64,000 nucleotides of DNA from CAZVUW01 sp964629825. GTDB taxonomy: Bacteria; Actinomycetota; Nitriliruptoria; Euzebyales; Egibacteraceae. Within the stretch, counting starts at the first letter, position 1, and each line of letters begins with the position of its first letter. The notes beneath the pieces are model-generated. The model ran no database searches, was not told the DNA's origin, and saw only the letters and a program-made list of their open reading frames with translations. This document shows positions 7,982-16,210 of this stretch, in pieces. The position numbers were made by a program, and so were the translations under genes. Location of the stretch: positions 20,813 to 84,812 of the forward strand of contig CAZVUW010000001.1 of NCBI GenBank assembly GCA_964629825.1. Reading direction: 5' to 3'.

Positions 7982-8416
7982 CTACGCCGCGGTGGGGGCC
8001 GCGGCCTGCACGGCTCGGGCGCTGTCGAGCACGAGCAGCAGTCGGTTCGGGAGCTTGCAGGCGAACGTGACGAGGTCCTGCAGGGGTCGGGGGAGGGTGA
8101 CGGGCGGTGGCTCGGTGTCCTCGGCGGTGACGTCGACCACGTCCTCGACGGCGTCGACCAGGAGGCTGACCGGACCATCCGGGCGAGCCAGGACCAGGTG
8201 CATCGAGGGCCTCGCCGACCCTCGCTCGGGCAGACCCAGCCGTCGCCGCAGATCCACGGCGAGCACGATCTGACCGCGCAGGTTCACGAGGCCGCCGACC
8301 TCCGGGGCGGCCAGCGGCACAGGCGTGGGGGCCTGGCCGCGCAGCACCTCCTGGACGTCCGTGACGGGCACGCCCAGGTAGAGGTCGTCGACGACGAAGG
8401 TCGCGTAGCTGTCCAT
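7982..8416 (-). CDS. cheW: Chemotaxis coupling protein CheW
   Basis: CheW links receptors to the CheA kinase in the polar array. The 144-residue single-domain protein shows the CheW pattern: ATFVVDDLYLGVPVTDVQEVL at the start, the central GGLVNLRGQIVLAVDLRRRLGLP, and LLVDAVEDVVDV. Its ATG overlaps the cheA TGA (TGATG), giving tight coupling. It is followed by mcp after 18 bases. Confidence 0.93.
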   Translation of the reverse strand: MDSYATFVVDDLYLGVPVTDVQEVLRGQAPTPVPLAAPEVGGLVNLRGQIVLAVDLRRRLGLPERGSARPSMHLVLARPDGPVSLLVDAVEDVVDVTAEDTEPPPVTLPRPLQDLVTFACKLPNRLLLVLDSARAVQAAAPTAA

Positions 8417-10734
8417 CACTGCACCGCCAGCTCGGGCAGGAGCACGGACAGGTCGATGACGTCGGTCACGCGGTCGCGCAGGATCACGGTCCCGCTGACG
8501 CCGAAGGTCGAGCCGCCGGTGCGGGCGCCGAGGGGCTCGTCGACGATGTCGACGATCCGGTCGACGACCAGGCCGAGCCGCCGTCCACCGCGCGCGGTGA
8601 CCACGACGTCGATGCTCCGCCGATCGGTCTGCGAGGGCTCGATCCCCAGCAGCTCGGACAGCCGGACCAGGGGCAGCACAGCGCCGCCGTGCCGGGCCAC
8701 CGGGCCCTCCGCCGACGTGTCGATCAGCTCGGCGGGGAGCTCCTCCAGGCGGTCCACGTCCGACAGGGGCAGCGCGGCGCGGTGGTCCCGCCCCAGATCC
8801 ACGACCAGCAGCTCCTCGGTCGCGGCCGCGGCGGCTGCGGTCGTCGTGTCGGCGGGCAGCTCGGCGGCGCTCCCGTCCAGCACGCCGGAGCGCTCGGCCA
8901 GCCCGCTGACGTCGAGGATGAGGCTCACCTGGCCATCGCCGAGGATGGTCGCGCCCGCGTACACGGACAGCTCCTTGAGCACGCGGCCGAGCGGCTTCAC
9001 GACGATCTCCTGGGTGTCGTGCACGGCGTCGACCAGCAGTCCGAAGCGCTCGCCGTCGGACTGGAGCACGACGATGCAGCGCGCCTGATCCAGACCACCG
9101 GGCAGACCCAGCTCGTCGGCCAGGCACAGGAGCGGGAGCAGTCGGTCACGCAGGCGGTAGACCGGCGTGGCGCCGATGTGCTCGATCGACGCGGAGCCGC
9201 CGGCGCGGTCGAGGCCGGCGACCTCCTGGACACCGCTCTGTGGCAGCACGAAGCGCTGCCCGGCGGCGCTCACCACCAGCGCCGGCAGGATCGCCAGCGT
9301 CAGGGGGATGCGCAGCCGCACGGTGGTTCCGGCGCCGGGCTCGGACTGAAGGTCCACGACGCCGCCGATGCGCTCGATGTTGGTCCGCACGACGTCCAGC
9401 CCCACCCCGCGGCCGGAGACGTTGGTGACCTTCGCCGCGGTCGAGAAGCTCGGCGTGAACAGCAGCTCGGCGGCCTGCCGCGGCGCCAGCGCGCCGGCGG
9501 CGTCCGGGCCGATCAGCCCCTTCTGGACCGCGCGCTCCTTGACCCGCTCCAGGTCGATGCCGCGGCCGTCATCGCTGATCTCGATGGTGACCTGTCCGCC
9601 CGCGTGGTCGGCGCCGACGCGGATCAGGCCCTCTGCCGGCTTGCCCGCGGCCAGGCGCTCCTCCGGGGTCTCGAGGCCGTGGTCCACGGCGTTGCGCACG
9701 AGGTGGGTCAGCGGGTCCCGGATCGCCTCGATGATCGTGCGGTCCAGCTCGGTCTCGCGGCCGCCGATCTCGACACGCAGCTGCTTGCCGAACTGCAGGG
9801 CGAGGTCTCGCGCCACCCTCGGGAGCTTGCCGAAGACGTTGCCGACGGGCTGCATCCGGGTGCGCATGACCGCCTCCTGGAGCTGGCCCGTCAGGGAGTC
9901 GAGGCGCTGGCTGACGGAGGTCAGGTCCCTGCCGCCGGCGACGCCGTCGATCTGGAGCACCTGGTTGCGCACCAGCACCAGCTCGCCGACGAGGTTCATC
10001 AGCTGCTCTAGGCGGGCCACGTCCACACGCACGCTCGACTCCGCCAGGCGGGTCTGCTGGTGGCCCAGGGCCTCGTCGAGCGCGGCCTGGGTGAGGTCGC
10101 CGCGGTCGACCAGGATCTCGCCCAGCGGCCGGGGGTCGCCGTCGCGCTGCTGGCGTGCCGCCGCCTCGATGGCTGCGCGCGACACCGCACCCGTGGAGAT
10201 CAGCAGCTCACCCAGGCGCGGCGCACCCACGGCCTGCTGCTCGGGCTCGGCCGGCTCTGCGGGCGCGGGCTCGGCCGGCTCTGCGGGCGCGGACTCTGCG
10301 GCCAGCGCTGCGGGCAGGGCCTCAGCGACGGGCCCGGTGTCCTCGGCCGGGGTCTCGCGCAGCGCCTCGAGCAGGGCGATGAGGCCCTCATGCCGCGGCT
10401 CCCCCTCTGCACCGGTGGTCTCGATGGCGCCCAGCAGCTCGCGCACGGCGTCGATCGTCGACAGCAGCGCCGACGTGATCTGCGCGCTCAGGCGGAGCTT
10501 GCCGTCGCGCAGGTCGCCCAGGAGGTTCTCCGCCACGTGGGCGAGCCGCTCCAGGTGCGGGAAGCCGAAGAAGCCGCACGTCCCCTTGATGGTGTGGATG
10601 GCCCGGAACATGCTGGCCAGCGCCTCACCATCGTCGGGAACGCGCTCAAGTGTGAGAAGGTCGTCTTCCATCCGGTCGAGGCCCTCGAGGCTCTCGACCA
10701 GGAACTCGCTGACGACCTCATCGAGGTCTGACAT
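8416..10734 (-). CDS. cheA: Chemotaxis histidine kinase CheA with a MshEN-like insert and two CheW-like domains
   Basis: The 772-residue protein has an HPt domain with phospho-acceptor H47 (RAIHTIKGT). An Ala/Glu/Pro linker (about 127-170) is followed by two tandem 24-residue motifs at 173-196 and 203-226 that start RLGELL and PLGEIL and end in Q. They stand where the CheY-binding P2 domain usually is. The dimerisation domain begins near 235. The kinase domain has an N-box with N348, DDGRGID at 388-394 and GRGVGLDVV at 441-449. Two CheW-like regulatory domains follow (about 485-615 and 640-772) instead of the usual one. The tandem motifs resemble MshEN, a c-di-GMP-binding fold; that reading is inference. 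cheA heads the operon. Confidence 0.93.
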   Translation of the reverse strand: MSDLDEVVSEFLVESLEGLDRMEDDLLTLERVPDDGEALASMFRAIHTIKGTCGFFGFPHLERLAHVAENLLGDLRDGKLRLSAQITSALLSTIDAVRELLGAIETTGAEGEPRHEGLIALLEALRETPAEDTGPVAEALPAALAAESAPAEPAEPAPAEPAEPEQQAVGAPRLGELLISTGAVSRAAIEAAARQQRDGDPRPLGEILVDRGDLTQAALDEALGHQQTRLAESSVRVDVARLEQLMNLVGELVLVRNQVLQIDGVAGGRDLTSVSQRLDSLTGQLQEAVMRTRMQPVGNVFGKLPRVARDLALQFGKQLRVEIGGRETELDRTIIEAIRDPLTHLVRNAVDHGLETPEERLAAGKPAEGLIRVGADHAGGQVTIEISDDGRGIDLERVKERAVQKGLIGPDAAGALAPRQAAELLFTPSFSTAAKVTNVSGRGVGLDVVRTNIERIGGVVDLQSEPGAGTTVRLRIPLTLAILPALVVSAAGQRFVLPQSGVQEVAGLDRAGGSASIEHIGATPVYRLRDRLLPLLCLADELGLPGGLDQARCIVVLQSDGERFGLLVDAVHDTQEIVVKPLGRVLKELSVYAGATILGDGQVSLILDVSGLAERSGVLDGSAAELPADTTTAAAAAATEELLVVDLGRDHRAALPLSDVDRLEELPAELIDTSAEGPVARHGGAVLPLVRLSELLGIEPSQTDRRSIDVVVTARGGRRLGLVVDRIVDIVDEPLGARTGGSTFGVSGTVILRDRVTDVIDLSVLLPELAVQ

Positions 10735-10788
10735 GGTGGGCTACCCCTGCACAGGAACCGATCGCGACGGTGCTCTGTGTCAGGTCGA

Positions 10789-10830
10789 CCGCCGGATGGC
10801 CTCCCTTAAGCGCGGGAGCCCATCCGGCGG
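10789..10830 (-). terminator. Hairpin terminator after aceE
   Basis: Inverted repeats 10789-10805 and 10814-10830 form a 17-bp stem with one mismatch and an eight-base loop. It lies 20 bases past the aceE stop and before cheA, on the shared minus strand, so it should separate the two transcripts. There is no strong U-tract. Confidence 0.7.
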
Positions 10831-10849
10831 TGGTCCACCGGGTCAGGTG

Positions 10850-13585
10850 CTAGTAGACGAGGTCGTAGCGCTCGATCGCCTTGGCGACGACGTCGCGCTC
10901 GAGCGCGCCGGTGCCCACGAGCTCGACCAGCGCCGCCAGGACGATGTTGTGGGCGTCGATGCGGAAGTGGCGGCGCAGCGCCTCGCGCGTGTCCGACATG
11001 CCGAAGCCGTCGGTGCCGAGGGTCGCGTACGGACCCGGCACCCACGGGGCGATGAGCCCGGGCACCGCGCGCTGGTAGTCCGTTACCGCGACGAACGGGC
11101 CCTCGGCCTGCGACAGCGCCTCGGTGACCCAGGGCCGACGCGGCTCGTCCTCGGGGTGCAGGCGGTTCCACTCGTCGACGGCCAGGCCCTCGCGGTGCAG
11201 GACGACCCAGCCGGGTGCGGACCACACGTCGGCCGCGACCCCCCACTCCTGCGCCAGCAGCTGCTGGGCCTCCAGGACGCCCGGCATGGCCGAGCCGCTG
11301 CCCAGCAGGTTCACGCGCGGGCCGTTGTCCTCCGCGCGTGAGTAGCGGTACAGGCCCCGGATGATGTGGGACTCATCGACGTGCTCCGGCAGCGGCGGCT
11401 GCGCGACGGGCTCGTTGTACATCGTGAGGTAGTACAGGACGTCGCGCTCGCGGCCCTGCTCGTCGTGGGTGCCGCCGTCGCCGAGCATCCGGTTGATGGC
11501 GTCCTCGGCGATGACGGCCAGCTCGTATGCGAACGAGGCGTCGTAGGTCTCCACCGCCGGGTTGGTCGCCGCCAGCAGCAGCGACTGCCCGTCCTCGTGC
11601 TGGAGACCCTCGCCGTTGAGGGTGGTGCGCCCGGCCGTCGCGCCGAGCAGGAACCCGCGGGCGCGCTGGTCGGCTGCGGACCAGATCATGTCGGCCGTCC
11701 GCTGGAAGCCGAACATCGAGTAGAAGATGTACACGGGCAGCATCGGCTTGCCGAAGGTCGCGTAGGCCGTTCCGGCGGCGGAGAACGACGCCATCGACCC
11801 GTCCTCGGTGATCCCCTCGTGGAGGATCTGCCCGTCGTGCGACTCGATGTAGGCGAGCAGCATGTCGCGGTCGACCGGGTCGTAGTTCTGCCCGACGCGC
11901 GAGTAGATCTTGAGGTCGCGGAACCACGAGTCCATGCCGAAGGTGCGCGCCTCGTCGGGGATGATCGGGACGATGCGCGGCCCGAGGTCCGNNNNNNNNN
12001 NCAGAAGGTTCCGCAGCAGGCGCACGAAGGCCATCGTGGTGGCGATCGACTGCTTGCCGGAGCCCCGCTTCAGCTCTGCGTAGGCGTCGCGCGGAGGCAG
12101 GTCGACGCCGGGCCAGCGCACCACCCGGTTCGGCATGTAGCCGCCGAGCTCGGCCCGGCGCTCCTTCATGTACTGGATCTCCTCCGAGTCCTCGCCCGGG
12201 TGGTAGTAGGGCGGCAGGTCGCCCTCGAGCTGCTTGTCGGAGATGTCCAGGTACAGGCGGTCGCGGAACTTCTTGAGCGCCTTCTGGGTCAGCTTCTTCA
12301 TCTGGTGGGTGGCGTTGCGGGCCTCGAAGTCGGGGCCCAGCGTCCAGCCCTTGATGGTCTGCGCCAGGATGACGGTCGGCTGTCCCACGTGCTCGGTGGC
12401 GGCGCGGTAGGCCGCGTAGATCTTGCGGTAGTCATGGCCACCGCGGTCGAGGACCGGCAGATCCTCCTTGGTGAGGTTCGACTCGCGCAGGATCCGCTGG
12501 AGCTCGGGCGTGTTGAAGAAGCTGCCCATGATGTAGTCCGGATCGGACACCGAGTAGGTCTGGAACTGCCCGTCCGGGGTCGTGTTCATCTTGTTGACGA
12601 GCTCGTGGTTGGTGTCGAGGGCGAGGAGCTCGTCCCACTTGCGGCCCCAGACGACCTTGATCACGTTCCAGCCGGCGCCGAGGAACAGGCTCTCCAGCTC
12701 CTGGATGATCTTGCCGTTGCCCCGCACCGGGCCGTCCAGGCGCTGCAGGTTGCAGTTGACCACCCAGATCAGGTTGTCCAGGCCCTCGCGGGCGGCCACG
12801 GTGAGCGCGCCCTGCGCCTCGGGCTCGTCCATCTCGCCGTCGCCGATGAAGGCCCACACGCGCGAGCCGGACGTGTCCACCAAGCCGCGGTGCAGCAGGT
12901 AGCGGTTGAAGCGCGCCTGGTAGATCGAGTTGATCGGCCCGAGCCCCATCGAGACGGTCGGGAACTCCCAGAAGTCGGGCATCAGCCGCGGGTGCGGGTA
13001 GCTCGACAGCCCCCTGCGCCCGTCGGAGGTCACCTTGGTCTCCTGGCGGAACAGGTCGAGCTGCTCCTCCGTGAGACGGCCCTCCAGGTAGGCGCGCGCG
13101 TAGATCCCCGGCGAGCCGTGGCCCTGGATGAAGATCTGGTCGCCGTACTGAGGGTTGTCGGGGGTGCCCTTGCCGCGGAAGAAGTGGTTGAAGCCCACCT
13201 CGTACAGGGACGCGGCGGAGGCGTAGGTGGCGATGTGGCCGCCGACGCCGATGCCGGGCCGCTGCGCGCGCGACACCATCACCGCGGCGTTCCAGCGGAT
13301 GTAGGCGCGGATGCGCCGCTCGATGTGCTCATCGCCGGGGAACTCGGGCTCGCGCTCCGGGGGGATCGTGTTGATGTAGTCGGTGGAGCGCAGGGCCGGC
13401 AGACCGATGTTCGCGGCGCGTGCGTGCTCGATCACCTTGAGCATCAGGAAGCGCGCCCGCTCGCGGCCGTGACGCTGGATCACCGCGTCGAGGGACTCCA
13501 GCCATTCGGCGGTCTCGCGTGGGTCGCGGTCAGGCAGCTGGCTGGTCATCCCGTCGGTGATGATGTGCTGGCGAACGTCGCTCAC
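10850..13585 (-). CDS. aceE: Pyruvate dehydrogenase E1 component, homodimeric type (AceE)
   Basis: AceE is the thiamine-diphosphate-dependent enzyme that decarboxylates pyruvate and acetylates the E2 lipoyl domain. The protein of about 911 residues matches the single-chain E1 of proteobacteria and actinobacteria. The cofactor motif runs from GDG (248-250) to NCN (277-279); the pyrimidine domain has IIPDEARTFGMDSWF and YIFYSMFGFQRT. GTG 13585 is chosen because GGAGG lies six bases upstream; ATG 13549 is an in-frame alternative. Ten Ns at 11992-12001 interrupt it after LLRNLL, in the variable stretch just before the IIPDEART region, with the frame kept on both sides. No E2 or E3 gene is adjacent, as is common for aceE in actinobacteria. 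Confidence 0.95.
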   Translation of the reverse strand: MSDVRQHIITDGMTSQLPDRDPRETAEWLESLDAVIQRHGRERARFLMLKVIEHARAANIGLPALRSTDYINTIPPEREPEFPGDEHIERRIRAYIRWNAAVMVSRAQRPGIGVGGHIATYASAASLYEVGFNHFFRGKGTPDNPQYGDQIFIQGHGSPGIYARAYLEGRLTEEQLDLFRQETKVTSDGRRGLSSYPHPRLMPDFWEFPTVSMGLGPINSIYQARFNRYLLHRGLVDTSGSRVWAFIGDGEMDEPEAQGALTVAAREGLDNLIWVVNCNLQRLDGPVRGNGKIIQELESLFLGAGWNVIKVVWGRKWDELLALDTNHELVNKMNTTPDGQFQTYSVSDPDYIMGSFFNTPELQRILRESNLTKEDLPVLDRGGHDYRKIYAAYRAATEHVGQPTVILAQTIKGWTLGPDFEARNATHQMKKLTQKALKKFRDRLYLDISDKQLEGDLPPYYHPGEDSEEIQYMKERRAELGGYMPNRVVRWPGVDLPPRDAYAELKRGSGKQSIATTMAFVRLLRNLLXXXXDLGPRIVPIIPDEARTFGMDSWFRDLKIYSRVGQNYDPVDRDMLLAYIESHDGQILHEGITEDGSMASFSAAGTAYATFGKPMLPVYIFYSMFGFQRTADMIWSAADQRARGFLLGATAGRTTLNGEGLQHEDGQSLLLAATNPAVETYDASFAYELAVIAEDAINRMLGDGGTHDEQGRERDVLYYLTMYNEPVAQPPLPEHVDESHIIRGLYRYSRAEDNGPRVNLLGSGSAMPGVLEAQQLLAQEWGVAADVWSAPGWVVLHREGLAVDEWNRLHPEDEPRRPWVTEALSQAEGPFVAVTDYQRAVPGLIAPWVPGPYATLGTDGFGMSDTREALRRHFRIDAHNIVLAALVELVGTGALERDVVAKAIERYDLVY
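11992..12001. other. Assembly gap of ten Ns inside aceE
   Basis: Ten undetermined bases lie inside the aceE reading frame. The protein resumes in the expected conserved region, so the true gap is probably about this size and a multiple that keeps the frame. It marks a scaffold join or masked low-quality call, not a biological break. Confidence 0.95.
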
Positions 13586-13668
13586 CGTGGGCCTCCGCGG
13601 TCGTGGGGCTGGTCAGCCCTTACCTTAGCCCCGAACCTCGGCCGCAGACTCCTCGATCTGGAGCCGCC

Positions 13669-15027
13669 ATGCCCTCCGCGCTGCTCGACGACCTGCGCCG
13701 GGCGCTCGGGCCGGAGCACGTGCTGTCCGAGCCCGACCGCACGGCCGCCCACGAGGTGGATTGGACGCGGCGCTTCCGCGGCCGCTCCCTGTGCGTGGTG
13801 CGTCCGGGCTCGACCGCGGAGGTCGCCGAGGTGTTGGCGCTCTGCGCCCGACGGGGCGCCGCGGTCGTCCCGCAGGGCGGCAACACCGGCCTGGTCGGCG
13901 GAGGGGTGCCGGTCGACGGCGAGGTCGTCCTGTCTCTGGCGCGCCTCGACGAGGTGGGCCCGGTCGACCCGCTGGCGGGTCAGGTCACCGCGGGGGCCGG
14001 CGTCCCGCTGGCCGAGCTGCAGGCCGCCGCGGCAGCCGCGGGGCTCGACTTCGGAGTCGACCTCGCCGCGCGCGGCTCGGCGACGATCGGCGGCATGGTG
14101 GCGACCAACGCCGGCGGCGTCCGGGTCCTGCGCCACGGCCCGATGCGCGCACAGGTGGTGGACGTCGAGGCAGTCACCATCGGCGGCGACGTGATCGGGG
14201 GCGTCCGCGGCCTGGAGAAGGACAACACCGGCTACCACCTGCCGAGCCTGCTGACCGGCAGCGAGGGGACCCTGGCGGTCGTGACCCGCGCCCGCCTGCG
14301 GCTGGTGCCGCGCGACCGCCACCACGTGACGGCGCTGCTGGCCATGGCCGACCTGGGGGCGGCCGTCGCGCTGGTCGGGCGCCTGCGTGCGCGCCTGCCG
14401 TCCCTGTCGGCGGCCGAGGTGGTCCTGGCCGAGGGCGTCGACCTGGTGATCGAGCAGACCGGTCTGGCGCCCCCCTTTCCCGCGCGTCACGAGGTGCTGG
14501 TGCTGGTCGAGTGCGCCGGCGCCTCCGATCCCACCGAGGAGCTGGCCGCGGCCCTGGCCGACGAGCCGGAAGTGATCGACACCGCCGTGGCCGTGGAGCC
14601 CGGCGACCGCAGGGCCCTGTGGGCCGTGCGCGAACGCCACACCGAGGCGATCAGCGCCGTCGGCGTCCCGCACAAGCTCGACCTGTCGGTCGCCCCTTCC
14701 GCCCTGCCGGAGCTCCTGGCGCGCGGACGCGAGATCGTCGCGGCGGCCGGCGCGCGCCTGATCCCCTTCGGCCACATCGGCGACGGCAACCTCCACCTCA
14801 ACGTGCTCGGGCCCGCCCCGGATGACTTCTCCGTGGACGACGCCCTGTTCGAGCTGGTGAGCTCGCTGGGCGGCAGCATCAGCGCCGAGCACGGCATCGG
14901 CCGCGCCAAGGTCGCCTGGATGGAGCGCATCCACAGCCCGCAGCATCTGGCCGCTCTGCGCGCGATCAAGTCCGCCTTCGACCCGCAGGGGCTGCTCAAC
15001 CCCGGGGTGCTCCTGCCGGTCGGCTAG
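13669..15027 (+). CDS. FAD-binding oxidoreductase of the GlcD/D-2-hydroxyacid dehydrogenase family
   Basis: The 452-residue protein oxidises a 2-hydroxyacid such as D-lactate, glycolate or D-2-hydroxyglutarate with FAD; the exact substrate cannot be read from sequence. The PCMH-type FAD domain has VVPQGGNTGLVGGGVP, GSATIGGMVATNAGG and the glycine-rich GLEKDNTGYHLPSLLTGSEG. The C-terminal FAD-oxidase domain has IPFGHIGDGNLHLN and the late SAEHGIGRAK, both typical of this family. ATG 13669 has GGAG six bases upstream, whereas the upstream in-frame start lacks support. It is divergent from aceE with an 83-base gap, so both promoters are there. Confidence 0.87.
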   Translation: MPSALLDDLRRALGPEHVLSEPDRTAAHEVDWTRRFRGRSLCVVRPGSTAEVAEVLALCARRGAAVVPQGGNTGLVGGGVPVDGEVVLSLARLDEVGPVDPLAGQVTAGAGVPLAELQAAAAAAGLDFGVDLAARGSATIGGMVATNAGGVRVLRHGPMRAQVVDVEAVTIGGDVIGGVRGLEKDNTGYHLPSLLTGSEGTLAVVTRARLRLVPRDRHHVTALLAMADLGAAVALVGRLRARLPSLSAAEVVLAEGVDLVIEQTGLAPPFPARHEVLVLVECAGASDPTEELAAALADEPEVIDTAVAVEPGDRRALWAVRERHTEAISAVGVPHKLDLSVAPSALPELLARGREIVAAAGARLIPFGHIGDGNLHLNVLGPAPDDFSVDDALFELVSSLGGSISAEHGIGRAKVAWMERIHSPQHLAALRAIKSAFDPQGLLNPGVLLPVG

Positions 15028-15062
15028 CGTGAGGGCGTCCGTGAAGAGACCCAGGAGCAACC

Positions 15063-15788
15063 ATGTCAACGCTGTCCCTGCCCGCGCGCTACGAGGGTCC
15101 GCGTCCAGGCTGGGCCAACGGCGGGATCATCGCCGGGACGGTGGCCGGCCTGCTCGACGTCCCCGCGGATGCGCCCGTCGAGGTGCGCCTCGAGCGGCCG
15201 GTTCTGCTGGAGACCCCGCTCGAGGTGGTCCGCGGCGACGACGAGGTGGCGCTGCGCCACGACGGCCAGATCCTGGCCAGGGCACGGCGGGCGGAGGAGC
15301 CGCCGCCGGAGGGGCCGCCGGTCGACTACGACGTCGCCCTCCGCGGGCAGGCAGCCGGCCCGGCGGTCGCACCTGACCGTCACATGGCACCGGGCTGCTT
15401 CGTGTGCGGACCGCGCAACCCCGAGGGCCTGCACATCGAGCCGGGCTGGGTCGACGACTCCCATCGGATCGCTGCGACCGTCTGGCGGCCGTCGCCCGAG
15501 CTCGCCGACGAGCGCGGCCTGCTGCCGCGGGAGATCCTGTGGGGGGCGCTGGACTGCCCCTCGTGGTACGGCGGCACGGACGGCCACGAGGCCCTGCTCG
15601 GGACCCTGCGCGGCCAGATCCTGTCGGACGTGGGGGCCGGCGAGACGCTGATCGTCACGGGCTGGGGTGAGGGCATCAGCGGCCGCAAGGCGTTCGCCGG
15701 CGCCGCGCTGCGCCGCGCCGACGGCGAGCTGGTCGGCGCCTCGAGCGCCATCTGGATCTACCCGCGCCCCGAGCCGCCGGCCGCCTAG
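15063..15788 (+). CDS. Thioesterase-like (hotdog) protein of unknown substrate
   Basis: The 241-residue protein has the arrangement of acyl-CoA thioesterase-like proteins: an N-terminal segment with NGGIIAGTVAGLL, a middle GCFVCGPRNPEGLHI block that recurs in CoA-ester hotdog proteins, and a C-terminal half with TLRGQIL and a second strand-rich stretch. This suggests two hotdog units. AGGAG just before ATG 15063 fixes the start. It follows the FAD oxidase by 35 bases and may share its transcript. I cannot name the substrate. Its end overlaps the convergent DUF6504 gene by four bases. Confidence 0.6.
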   Translation: MSTLSLPARYEGPRPGWANGGIIAGTVAGLLDVPADAPVEVRLERPVLLETPLEVVRGDDEVALRHDGQILARARRAEEPPPEGPPVDYDVALRGQAAGPAVAPDRHMAPGCFVCGPRNPEGLHIEPGWVDDSHRIAATVWRPSPELADERGLLPREILWGALDCPSWYGGTDGHEALLGTLRGQILSDVGAGETLIVTGWGEGISGRKAFAGAALRRADGELVGASSAIWIYPRPEPPAA

Positions 15789-16072
15789 TCCCAGACGCGG
15801 TCCAGTCGCCAGGCGCCGTCCTCGCAGACGAGCTCGTACACCCCCGGCCCACCGGGGGCGCCGTTGCGCGCCTCGACCCGCCACAGGTCGCGCTGGGGCA
15901 CCTCCACCCCACCGCCGGACCAGTACCCGGCGTCCTCGCGCCAGTGCCCCAGCACGGCGAGCACCCGGTAGCTCTTGCCGCGCCAGCTGAAGGCGACCGG
16001 ACCGGCGGCCTCGGCGGTGACGGAGACGGGCTCCCGGAAGCGCTTGGTCAAAGGATCGTGCCCTCCTGACAC
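15785..16072 (-). CDS. DUF6504 family small protein, SOS-boxed
   Basis: The 95-residue protein carries PVAFSWRGKSYRVLAVLGHWRE, then a WRVEA segment and a final LDRVWD, which I recognise as the actinobacterial DUF6504 family. Members of this family often lie with SOS mutagenesis genes such as imuB and dnaE2. Here a perfect LexA-type box stands 68 bases upstream, which supports DNA-damage control. The GTG at 16072 is the longest start; a TTG at 16051 with AGGAGG about ten bases before it gives an 88-residue product and is also plausible. The molecular function is unknown. Confidence 0.75.
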   Translation of the reverse strand: MSGGHDPLTKRFREPVSVTAEAAGPVAFSWRGKSYRVLAVLGHWREDAGYWSGGGVEVPQRDLWRVEARNGAPGGPGVYELVCEDGAWRLDRVWD

Positions 16073-16139
16073 CGGAGGAGGCGGTTGGACGCGCCCTCCC
16101 CGCGCGTCCCGGCCGCCCCCTCCGGCTGAGTCGCGTCAG

Positions 16140-16155
16140 TCGAACATATGTTCGA
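16140..16155. promoter_or_regulatory. LexA (SOS) box
   Basis: The site reads TCGAAC, four A/T bases, then GTTCGA. It is a perfect match to the mycobacterial/actinobacterial LexA operator. It stands upstream of the DUF6504 gene on the minus strand and behind the stop of the binding-protein gene, so DUF6504 is the only sensible target. Confidence 0.85.
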
Positions 16156-16210
16156 TGCGCGAATCGCAACGGTACGCCCTTCGGCCTGGAGCCGTCAAGC
16201 CGACCCTCGG

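Noticed and set aside
11366..14194. 942-residue plus-strand frame over aceE and the FAD oxidase
   Set aside because: It spans a confirmed gene on each strand, contains the N gap and shows no domain; it is a GC-bias artefact.
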